This document shows, one piece after another, positions 32,901 through 44,200 of a stretch of DNA of 64,000 bases (position 1 is the stretch's first letter; every line of letters begins with the position of its first letter). Both the position numbers and the translations under genes were made by a program. The notes under the pieces are model-generated. The model saw nothing but the letters and a program-made list of their open reading frames with translations, was not told the DNA's origin and made no database searches. The stretch is from Pegea sp. RAD2-039 (Eukaryota > Chordata > Thaliacea > Salpida > Salpidae), in contig JAQGEQ010000191.1 in the NCBI GenBank assembly GCA_034620365.1, positions 1 to 64,000 on the forward strand, read 5' to 3'.

Positions 32901-35900
32901 TTAGTGGCTTTAATTTTATTTCTTAATTTAATCTAGAAGTTTAAGAAGTTGTTTGATTTTAACTATAGTTAGAATATTCATTTTTGTTTGTTTATTTTAT
33001 TGTTGTAACCTATTTCTTAGTTTTATTTGAAGTTGATTTCTAAGTTTTATGAATGTAAAAATAGCTATGTGGTAACTTTACCAACTTTCTAGATAAAAAT
33101 ATTTATTAAACAAAGAAATGTAAATGTAACATTTAAAAAATTATATAATTTTTGTATATTAAAGAATTGGACAAAATTGAAGCCACAAAAATTAAATAAA
33201 AGATTTCAAAATAATCCAAAATTTGAGTCAACTCCAAAAGAAAAAAATTTGAAAAGAGTTGAAACATCTGATTCATTGGATTTATATTCAAAATTCATTA
33301 TGAATAGAAGTATTAGTAGCAGCAGTTCTAATGTCAGTTCGAACAAAGAAGAAAAGTTGTTAACGATTTCAAAAAAGAAATCGGCAGAAAGTAAACCTGA
33401 AAATTACAAAGAAAAACCTGACAAGGTAGTTTAGAAATATTTTACGGTTTCGATGAAAATAGAAATTGTAGAAGCAAATTTAATTCTTTCATTAAAGTAA
33501 AGTGTCTGAAATTTCTCTTATAAAAAATAATGTTAAAAAGGTTTTTATTTTACTTTTAGATTTACTTTGAACTTGTTAGTAGTGAACAAATAAGAAAATA
33601 AGGATAACATTTTTGTTTTATAGTTTGTTCATTTGTAACTAAACCAAGTTTTTTTATTATTTCATTAAATTTATTTTTTATCTTTTAAATTGGAAACATA
33701 AAACTGGGAAGACATTTTTTGATATATTTTTAAGTTTATTTTTGTATTTATGTTTTAAGGAAAATGTATTGCTCATCTAATAACTTTTATTTTATTATTT
33801 ATATTTTAGAAGCTTTATCCTCACTTAGAACATCATGATGGGGATCCAACTAAGATGTCAAGATCTACAGATAAATTAGATGCTGTGACAAAAGTACATC
33901 TCTGTTTGTTTTCTTTTTAAATGTTTGAATGAAAATTGTTCATAATTGAATTGTTGAAATGAATATCGAATTTGTGATTGAAGGTGAAGGCTTGGATGAA
34001 GTCTTCTAGTTCAAGTATTGACACTTGTTCAAGTGATCAGGAACCTCATCTAGAAGTTTCGCTGCAGGAAAATCCTTCACAAGTTTGTGGATTAGCAAAG
34101 ATGAAAGTAAACTTCTTTTTTATAATTTTTTGAAATGTAAAAACAGCTGTAAAAAACCAACCATGAAATTAAGCTTTTTATAAGTTTTCAAACTTTAAAA
34201 TATTTTCAAGAGTTTTAGAAGTTTTGAAATTCCACAAGTCAAAATAATTGAAGATGGTGAAGATTTGAAAGATCGAAAAAGTATCACAAGACAAACTTCA
34301 ATTGTAAGTTCTGATTCAAGTAACAAATCTTCTTCAATCTTCCATCTGTAGTTTGATAAATGGGGAGATGACAATGGTTTAAATTATGAATATAAAATAG
34401 AAAAGATATCAGAAGTTGAATCTTCAAGTGAAGATGAATCTTATATAGATCTTGTGAACCAAGATAATTTTCCAAAAATATCTTTGAATCAGGTAATAGA
34501 TTTTTCTAATGAGAATGATTTGATCATTTTGGTTCTTATTCAGAGAAAGCAACAATTATTTAGTAGAGGAATCAGTATTGAGGACTCGAAGATTAACAAG
34601 AGTTTGGATAAATTGACAAAAAGTGAAATAAAAAGTGAAAATAAAAGTTTTGAGAAACATGAAGCTGAAAAAGTAAAAATTGTTGTTTGCTGATGAAATT
34701 GGTTTTAACTCTTCTATTTAGATTCATTTAAAGATTTCAATGAGTATTCCAACAGTAGTTGTAAAAGAAAAAGAAAAAAGTGAAGACATACTAGAAAGTA
34801 ATCTCTTCAAGGTAAGTTTCTCGTTAAAGATGTATAATTTTACAAAAGTTTTTTGGAAATCTTTTTTGGTGAAAAGATAATTTTATTTATTGATAAAAGT
34901 TAATAATTTTCAATTCACTAAACATATTTGATTAAAATATAATTTTTCATTTATTCTTCATAGAATCAACATTTTTCAAGTAAATTTGATTTTTGTAGAA
35001 TAAACAATCAAATGAGAAAAACTTTGACGAATGTTCAACTACCTCTAGTGCGCAGTCTAGTCGAAACTTCTCGATTCGGAGTTTACAGCGTGAAAATAGA
35101 TTAGAACTCCAAAGTCAAGTAAATAAACCAGAAAAAAAAAGGAAATTTTGGTTCTACTTTTAAAGCTTTATCTATTTTCAGGGAAGAAATTTAGATGAAA
35201 TCATAAAAGAGCTACGAAATGCTGGAATGAAAGATGTTAAAAAAAATTCCACTAATATCAACATTTCTAAAAATACTTTTAGTAAATCTTCTGCTAGTAA
35301 TCAGTACAAATCTGCACTTGGAGCTGAGGTAATCTTTAAATGTTTCTAAAATACGAACAAAACTGATCTGCAATTTGTAGAAAAGTTTTGATTCAATTTT
35401 AGAAGAAGATGAGAAAATTGTTAATTCGGATTACAATGAGTGGGCCAAAACATATAACTTTGCCACTGAAACAAGTGGGTCTTAAGTTCTGAATATTAAA
35501 TTTGTTAAAATTTAATTTCTTAATTGTAGAAGAATCTGCTGTAAGATCAAGAGCAAAAAACTTCTCTCACAAAAACTGGATAAAAAAAGGTAAATGAGAA
35601 AATATATTCAAAAATTTCAACAAATCTGTTTGGAAATCAAATTTAAGTTTTTAAAAGTTTAATAAAATTGATTTGATATTTTTAGATATAGAACAATTAG
35701 AAATTGGAGCATCTAATCAACAATTGTAAGTTGAACAAAGTTTTATAGGATTGAATTAAAATTATTATTCACAGAAACCCTGAAACTATTTCAACTGAAC
35801 ATTCAAGTTTAATGAATGAATTATTTAAAGAAAATCAAGATGAAAGTTTTTCATTTAAACTAAAGTCTCAGACCTCAAATAAAACTAAGAAAGATGAACA

Positions 35901-37561
35901 GGAAGAAGTGAAATTGGTCGAAGAATTTGAAAAGAAAATAAATGATTTAAAAAAAGCTGATTCAACTGCAGAAGACATTTCGCGTGTTTCAACAAGTAGT
36001 GAGACCTCTAGCGGAAGTAATGAATTAAGTTTTGAAAGAAAAGTTATCACATTAGACGATTCTTCTTCTTCTGATTCAAACCAATCTCATAAGAGTTCTA
36101 GGAGACATGAATCTGAAGAGAAGGAAGAAGATATGAATGAAAAAATTTCTGGTTTGAATTTAGATGAAAAATCGAAATTAATTTTAAATAATTCAAAAAT
36201 ATCAGAGGTTTCAACTCAACTTTTGAGCAAACCTGAGCGATTGAGTCATTTATCTTCAAATGCAAGCTTAATAGACTCTTCAACTCATGATGAAGATGAG
36301 AAAGTTCTTAAATATCATACCAAAAGTGATTTGGAACAAAATGAGATTTCTGAACAACAAATCAAACAAGAAGATGAAAGAGAAACTCATCTTTTTGATC
36401 AAAACAGAAAACAAATTGACTCTGATTCTGAAGACTCTTTATCTAATTCATCTAAGGATTCAAAATGTCAAAGTTTTAAAGATGAAGATTTCTTTCAAAG
36501 AGATCCTGAAGATGAAACTAATTTTTCATCTTCGTATGTTTCATTCACACAGCCTGATCAACATGATCCAGATGATGAAGATCTAGAAGATAACCTTCGA
36601 GCGATAGAAGAGTCTCATCCAGTTTTTCAAAGACCAAGTAACTCTAATTTACTTTTTCATGGCTTACCTTGTTTTATGTGAATATTTAAAAAGTTGTGAA
36701 ACTTTTAGTTGTTCATTTTCTACCTCATTTTTAGTAAATCAGAAAAATAATGGAATTTTAAGTTTCAGCTGAAAATTTGTTACAAAATGAAGAAAATGTA
36801 TCTTCCAAAAGTTCTCATTATTCTCAGAGTAATTTTGAAGGTATTTACTGAAACTTGTTTCTAATTTTGAATAATTCTAAATGTATTTTAATGTAAACTC
36901 GAATTCTAGAGACTTTCAACAGTTTTCGATGCTTTAATTCTAAACAATCCTTAAAAGTTGTATTTTTTGTGAAGAATTTAAACCTACTTCTAAATGATGA
37001 ATTTATAATTAAATCTTCAGATAAATCTTTAATTTATAAAACAACTATTTACAACGTCATCAATTTCTGCTGAATTTTGAAGTACATTTTTTAACTTTTT
37101 AAAACTTCAGCAGAAGAAGACCTAGATGATGAGCAAAGATGGCTAGAACAAAGTTACGAATTTGAAGATCAGGATCAAGATGAAGATGTGAACGAAGTCG
37201 AAGTGAATTTTTTTAGTTTTTTAATTAGTTTTTCAAATCATTGTTAAGTACGTTGAAAATCTTTCATGATAGTTTTGATTCTTTTAGACATCTTCTGTTT
37301 CATCTGTTGATAAAACTGAACTTGAAGAAGTTTATCAGGAAGAAGCCTCTGATCATTTTGAAGATCAGGTTAGAATTCGAGCAAATAAAAATGTTTCTGC
37401 ATCACAACCAAATTACCAACAATTTTCCAATAAATCTTATTTTTAAATTTGCGTGAAAATTACTTTTAATCTAAACTAAATTTGTTTTTCAGTCCAGTAA
37501 TAAATCCACAAATCCGTCTGAGTTGGAAGATGGAAATAGACTTTTTCCAACAGATGTATAA
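26939..37561 (+). CDS. Slac2/MyRIP-like Rab27 effector with very long disordered tail (33 exons)
   Basis: The gene joins to 4338 nt, 1445 aa. Exons: 26939-27051, 28089-28218, 28323-28447, 29365-29489, 29547-29762, 30115-30155, 30722-30770, 31039-31128, 31185-31264, 31373-31480, 31551-31680, 31737-31883, 31934-32103, 32216-32322, 32390-32447, 32585-32674, 33165-33425, 33810-33893, 33984-34106, 34211-34303, 34352-34492, 34544-34672, 34722-34811, 34999-35118, 35182-35328, 35381-35474, 35530-35589, 35686-35725, 35775-36637, 36769-36840, 37111-37202, 37288-37368 and 37493-37561. Residues 4-37 (IDLKQLSEKEAKVILEVLNR) match SHD1. An eight-Cys FYVE-like finger (C67xxC70, C84xxC87, C92, C98, C116xxC119) and SSEWFYSQKTSKFG (129-142) complete the Rab27-binding domain. 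The remaining ~1300 residues are Ser-, acidic- and Lys-rich without a known fold. No C2 domain is seen, which favours Slac2 (melanophilin/MyRIP) over synaptotagmin-like proteins. A final splice at 37556 to an exon at about 37614 is a possible alternative end. Confidence 0.85.
27370..27377. promoter_or_regulatory. Palindromic CRE/ATF-type site TGACGTCA in intron 1
   Basis: A second perfect octamer, 430 bp downstream of the start codon of the Rab27-effector-like gene, inside its first intron. It could serve as an intronic enhancer or alternative promoter element; no further support is visible. Confidence 0.3.
29633..29737 (+). repeat. Five 21-bp tandem repeats in coding exon 5
   Basis: Five copies of a 21-bp unit encode DH(I/L/V)(R/T)SD(E/K). 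Copies alternate between an E form and a K form. Copies 2 and 4 differ at one base and copies 3 and 5 are identical, giving a 42-bp higher-order repeat. The array lies just after the Rab27-binding domain (about residues 194-228) and gives a mixed-charge segment. Copies 3 and 5 contain GTAAGG, which resembles a 5' splice site. Confidence 0.9.
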
Positions 37562-40500
37562 AAAATTTCCTAAAATTCAATCTTTAATTAAAAAAAGCTT
37601 TTTTACTACTGTGTCTACAGAATCTTCAACAATTTCAAATCTTAAAAAAGCTGTGCCTAAACTAAATTACTTAATTGTTTGAACATTAGATTATTAACAT
37701 TAAAGCCTTTCTTTTTTAATTTTCTTTTTGGCTTGTATAAAAGATTTGTTTTTCTCTTAACCTCAAGCAAGCTAAATTATTTTTACACAATTTTTTAATG
37801 ATGCTTTTGGTATGTGTCTTACTTGTAAATACTTGTTTGGGTTTAATCATAATTTACTTTTACTTCAAATTATCATTGCAAATAGTCTGTTCTATTTTTA
37901 TTTAATTATTTCTTCGTTTGAGCTGTTCAACAATTAGAATATAATTTTTGCAGCTTTTGTAATTAATTTTCATTTTTACAAACTTTTTTATAAACCTGTA
38001 TAGAGATTAAAAAACTATCACAATCAACACAAATGCTCGGTGAATTTACTTTTTTATGCTTAATAAATTTTATTGGGAGATAAAAGAAACTAAACCTTTG
38101 AAAGACTAATTGCTACTAATAAAAATTATTTGCAAAGCTTTCCAGGAAACAAAACTAGTTAGTTACGAACACTTTTGATGAAATCTAAACAATAAAATAG
38201 TTATCTTCAAATTTAGAAACAAGTCAGTAGATTTCCTCTAAAAGATAAAGACTTAAACAAATTAATTAATTCCAAATTTAGAGTTGAATTTTTTGTATGT
38301 TTTTATTGCAACATCAGATCTCTAGTAATTAAGATAGATCTTGTGTCTTATTATCTTGACTCTAATCAAACCTACCTGTTAATATCGTTAAAATCAAACA
38401 ATTTCTATTAAAAACTTGTTTCATTAAACCACAGATAATCAGTTTTTCTTATTAACTTGTAAATAATTAATTTTACTAAAAATTAAAAAATAATAATTTT
38501 ACAAATTGGATGAAAATTTTTTTCTTTAATTTTGGATGAACATACCCTTAGTAAATTTAAACAAAAAGTTACTGAAATTACAATAAAAAAAATTAACAAA
38601 TATTTGTTTTGTTTTCTTAATATTTCTTCTGTAGATCAAAAGTTTCCATAAAACAGTTCTCTTTACTTATTTATAGATTTAATAAAATTGTATGCTTAAA
38701 AATATAAAAATATTTCTAATTTACACCATGTTAATTAAAAATATTTTCATTTTATTATTTTTTAGTTTGATTTATTCATATTAATGAACATCAAATTTTG
38801 TTTTTAAAATATTTGAAAAGAATGATTTATTTTTGTAAACTTATGGACCTCGTGTTTCATCTATGTGTCAAAATCATTAAATAATATTTAGATGAAACTT
38901 AAAACCGACCTAAGACTTTATTAAATATTAATAAAATTATAAAGTTTAAAGAATTTATTATCACTATTTGGCTAGCTTTAATCAAAATTGTTTTTATTTC
39001 CATTTTTACTTTTTTTTGATCGACAAATATTTAGTCTTAAGTAAGTTTGTTATTTGAACACCACTTCTTATTAGTTATCTTAAAAGAATCTTTTGATGAT
39101 TTCTCAAATATAACGAATTAAAAGGTTTCTATTTAGACCTATTTGTCAAACTGTGTGACGCCATCATCAAAGTTTTATCGGTTAATACTGAAAAAGAATT
39201 TCTTTAATTTTTAAAATATTAAAGAAAAACTTTCTTTGGTGACTTCATTAAATCATTAGTGACTTCAAAACAAATTTCTATTATTTATTTTTTTACTCGG
39301 ACCTAAAGACTTCCAGTTTATTCATTATTTTATTTCATTCTTTGGTGACAATTAATTGGTCAAGCTGATTGAGTATTTCAAGAATGACTCTAAAACTTTT
39401 AATAAAATTATTGTAGAATTGCATTTTCTTCAATTCTGCTAATAATCAACCTTTTATATATTTGTTGGTACAATTACAGATTATCTTCTTGTTTAATTTA
39501 TAACTAGTTAGATGACCGTAGGGGACCTAAGATTTGTTGATAGTTATCAACACTAGAGGCTTATATGAAATAGGTAACACCTTAAAGTATTTAATATTGA
39601 TAAAGATGATTAGAAGTTAAGCATGCTCAGTATGCAAATACTTGTAAATAACTTACACTAAAGAAAAAAGGTTTGGCTCCAAACTTTATATCCTCTAACT
39701 GAAGATAGGCATCAGATGGTTTACTCTAAAAACGTATCTGATGTGATAATTGCTGAGAAGTATTTTGACAGACAGCCAATCTACCCCTTAAAACTATTTA
39801 TTTAAAACAAGCAATATAATGAAGTTTTTTACTCATAAATAACGTTTGAAAGCTCACAACAGAAAAACTCATAACAGTTGAAAAACCGTTTGTCTGTTAG
39901 GAATGTGGTAAAGCTTATAAGCATTTTTCTGATCTATCATGATACAAATTGATTCGACAAGATAATAAAGAAAGAAATGCAGACTTTAACCCAAATCTCA
40001 CATCTAATCTTTTACTTTAAACTTCGTTAAAATAAATAAAATGTTTAAAATATTTTTTGCAGTAATTGTAAATAAAAATTTATGTATCTTATTCTACTAA
40101 AAGTTTGTTTAAAAAACGTAAATTATTTTTAAAGTTTTTTAGTCTCTTTTTTATTTAGTTTAAAGGTTTCTTGAATTCAACTTTATTTTATGTTTTGTTG
40201 AAAATTTAATTTATTTGATTGGTAATGATACAAATATTCTATAAACGCATATTATTAAATAACTTAAGCGTTAAAAGTAAAAATAAACAAAATTATTCCT
40301 GTAATTCATAAAAATTGAAAAATTTTGACACAAAGTTTTTATTCCGTTTTTATACCACATATTTGATTTCATAGAAAATTTTAGAAATTTTATTTTAGTA
40401 AAAATGGTAAAAAGTAATTTGATGTAAAAAATAATTAACGATCACAAAAATAAGAAATACAAATAAAGAATAAAATAAAAACTGTCAAAATTAGAACGTT

Positions 40501-41266
40501 TTTAAGGTTTCAGTTTTGTTTATACTAAACAAATACGAGATATAATGGAAGGTAAACAAATAAATATTTCTAATTAAAGTTTAGAAAAATGATTTTACCC
40601 AATAATAAATTATACTTTTAGAATTTCAACCCTTCAGAGCGTTTTAAAACCATTATTTCAAATAAACTAATAATATTATAAATAATATTATCAATAGAGC
40701 TGAAATAAGGATATCATTAAGAATAAAGAACTTGAATCTGACGCAGTAGATTTATTTGTTTACATTTTTTAAACTACAAAATTGTTGAGGTATTTTCAGA
40801 AACTTTGACAACTACTTTTGACAGCTTAACCTCTAGTTGATAAATAAGTTTAAGAAAAAAAATAAGATAAGAAAACATTATTTAAAAGAAAGCATAGAGA
40901 AAAAATGGAAATATTGTAAACATATACTGCAAAATATATGGAAGGCAAAACTGTGAGTTGGTTATCTGCTTTCCAAAATCATCTATTTTTGTATTAATTA
41001 CGATTTTTCGAATTAATTTTGTAATTTTATTTGGTTGCAAACATTTGAGCAACTTTTCAATTTGTAGAAAAAGTGGTCTTAATAAAAAAGCAAAGTACGT
41101 ATTTGAATTCTCGCAAATGAAATTTGAATAAACAAATTCAAACAAATTGATAAAAGCTTAAATAATTGTGACTTTGTTTCAAGACTTCTTTGTCATCTTC
41201 AAATCTTTAGCTTCATTTTGTAAAGTTATTGTTGGAAAAACAACTGAATTTAACCAAAACTTTTGA
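37562..41266. other. Spacer between the Rab27-effector-like gene and the TSPEAR 3' end
   Basis: I looked for C2-domain exons that would extend the upstream gene and saw none. The interval is AT-rich, with one better-composed patch (about 39520-40030) that contains the zinc-finger fossil at 39877-39939. Both flanking genes converge on it, so it should hold two 3' UTRs. Confidence 0.5.
39877..39939 (+). pseudogene. C2H2 zinc-finger fossil
   Basis: The frame reads VEKPFVC, a stop, then ECGKAYKHFSDLS. This matches the linker-plus-finger consensus (T)GEKPFxCxxCGKxFxxxSxL of C2H2 zinc-finger arrays, including both Cys of the finger. The finger is interrupted by TAG, a second stop follows immediately, and the His pair is not recognisable. 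Only one finger is discernible. It is clearly dead and probably the last trace of a zinc-finger gene or retrocopy in the 39.5-40 kb patch. Confidence 0.6.
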
Positions 41267-44200
41267 TCAGTATGTAACAATTTGTAAAATTTTGCTTCGA
41301 CGATGCTGGGAGTTTGCTGAAACGAGGTAGTGTTTGTTATCATTAGTAGTAAAAGTTTCCCAATCCGCACAAGGATGAGTTGGAATCTCATGAACAGACA
41401 CAAAACCTTCCACACCTTGCCACCTGTAATTCAAATTTTTAATTTTTTTAATATTTAGACATTTTTAGCTAACCGATAAATTTGATTTTTTAATCCCTTA
41501 TCACTATCTTCTGAAACTGCAACAATCAGATATGAGTCTCTTCCAACTTTAAAGAACTCAAAATCCAGCGCTCTGTAAAAAATCATTTAATCCCAAAAAA
41601 TCTTCTTCTCATATCTCCTTACCCTGATGTTTGAATATTTTGAAACTTTTCAAATAACCTTTTTCGTTCACGAAATCGATAAACAGTAGAATTGACTTGA
41701 TTACTTTTAGCCACGTGATCATAATAATTAGCAACTGCTAAGTAATGAACTCCATCAATTTGGAAGTGTTCGATATCACTGGCTCCTAGAGTCTGTCAAA
41801 TTGAGAGTCATTTTCTACTTAGCAAATATTTTCATATTTTCACCTCTATATATTGATGAGGAACAAAATTTGAAGACATCCACCGATAGATGACACTGTG
41901 GAGTTTGGTTGTCACGCCATTGAATGAATTTGCTAAAGCTAAGTAATGTTCGTTGCCAATTTGAAAATATTCAAAGTCGTAAGCACCTACGGTTTCTAAA
42001 GGCTGTAAATCAGCATAAAAAGTTTGTTAAAATTTTTAATAGATGTACATGTTTATAAACCATTTGGTTCTTTGAATTTTTATATTTAAACTTTATGATT
42101 GGTGCTAAAAATTGATCATATTTCTAACATTCCTTTCTGATGTCAAAAATTATATTCATTTTTTCACAATATTATACTCAAAAATCAAGCAATCTTTGTT
42201 TTTAAAGATCAAATTTCTACTCTATTCAAAACTAAATCTTATATTACTTCAATAAATGAACTTTAAATATCATTAGTTCTTTTCAAATCTTTACTTAAAA
42301 GATTATTTTTATCTTAAAGTCATTAATCGAAGTTTGAATAATTTTTTTGAGCTCATGATTTGAACTATTACCTGATATTTGATGAAAGCTCTCTCGTCTG
42401 GCTCCCATGAAAATATCCAGCTCATTGCTTTGTAATCTGCATCTAAAGATCAACATCATCATCAAGAAGCAAATCATTTTTCACTTTTACTTTTTGCGTA
42501 GTTTGCAACAACCAAAAAAGTTTTTCCTCCAATTTTAAAACTTTCAAAACATCTTGCAGAGAATGTTGTGAGGTATTGATGAAGAACAAATCTTTTTTGA
42601 TCTTCTTTCCATCTGTAAATCTTACTCTGAGCTTCTGATGTTTGCTGGTTTGCTCCATGATTTGCAACTACCAAAAATTGCTGCAATCAAAAGCGTTTTC
42701 AGAAAGTTTAAGGGGTTGAAATCCACTTAATTTATCAAGTATTCATTTCAACAAAATTCTAATTCTTTTTATAAACAAAATCCAAAAAGTCCAGTTTTAA
42801 AAACATGCATTTGATGGTGATTTGCTATCATAACATTGTATATATATTTAGGAACGTTTCCACACTGTCATGTTAGATCAGCTAATAAATTCGTTTCAAC
42901 AACAACTAATATATCTTCTTTTAAGCAAACAAAATAAAGTTTGTTTTCATTTTCTCAAAAATTTCTTGTAAACATTTTACTAAACTTTTTAACAAGTAAT
43001 CAAACATATTTGAGAATAACTTTGCTTATAGATTTGTAAATTAATCACTTCAATAATACTTAGCATCTTAGAAAAACTAATTCCTTATTTTATCTATTGT
43101 AGAAAATCTTTTTATTAAATTTCAAGAATTCGTGAAAATATTTTTGTTTATTATGTAGTATTTATTAAATTTTAATAAAAATTTATATCTATTGATATTT
43201 AATAAAAGTAGATTGACTTCAAGATGCTTATTTAAACAATTTATTTGTTATTCAAACGTAAATGTGGTTTGTTTGAAGAACTTTTCAAAGCTTTCATCAT
43301 TTTTAGCTTGGTGTTAAATGTCAATCAAAGTATGATAATAAAAGCTCAGAAAAAATAAAAATTGGAAATCAAACAAAAGAGTTTTTATTCCGAATTTTTC
43401 TTTTCAATGACATAAAACTACAAATAAAGTAGCAAAGTCAATTCTGTAAAAGTCTCATAGAAAATGCGAATAGAAAGTTTTACGGAAACAATTTTTCTAC
43501 TTATTCTAGCCAAATACAACAATTGCTGGGCTTTTTAGGCCGGTAAACGTTAAAATAGCAAAGTGTGTTTTGAGAAAAACAAAAAGCAAAAAGAACTCAC
43601 CTCAGATTCAATGTTAAAATACTTCCAATGTCTTGCATTATCAGTTGTAATGTTTTGATAAGGTTCGAAACCAAAATCATTCCATTTGAAAATTGTTGAA
43701 TTCATATTTTGACCTCTACCTTGATTTGCTGAAGCTAAGAATAATCCGTGCTGAGGTATTCTAAATACTTCAACATCTAATGATTTGCTCTTTGTTGTGA
43801 GATCAGTAAATTCAGAGATGTAATCCAATTTCTCGTTTGCTACAATACACAGCTTTCAACTTAAACTACAACCACAAAATTTCATTCACAAAAATCGTAT
43901 TTTTATTAAACTAAAAATTTGTTGCTTAAATATTCTAATTCTACTGAATAAAGTGAAATTGGACCTAAATTGGAAGATTAGATCACAAGACTAGATTGTT
44001 GATATTCATTGGTTTAACAATACTTTTTATTTTGTTGATTTAATTTGAAGTGTTTAAATAACACTTATATTTTTCTTAAGCTTGACGCTTTTGTAAATAC
44101 AAATATATCTAATACCACAAAAAGCTTATGAGCTATTCAATAAAGATATTATTTATTTAATCTTTATTTATTCGTAAGCTATTCAAATATTTTCTTTTAT

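Noticed and set aside
36287-36586. 99-codon plus-strand frame inside the large effector exon
   Set aside because: Out-of-frame shadow of the 863-nt coding exon 35775-36637; its Lys/Ile/Met-rich composition follows from shifting the acidic/Ser frame.
37562-41266. Possible C2-domain exons completing a synaptotagmin-like protein
   Set aside because: I looked for C2 signatures (SDPYVK, NPxWNE and similar) on the plus strand and saw none. The coding chain ends in a stop at 37561, or in a short alternative tail.
42443-42667. 74-codon minus-strand frame overlapping TSPEAR
   Set aside because: Shifted-frame shadow; the EAR repeat frame of exon 42680-42491 explains the same DNA.
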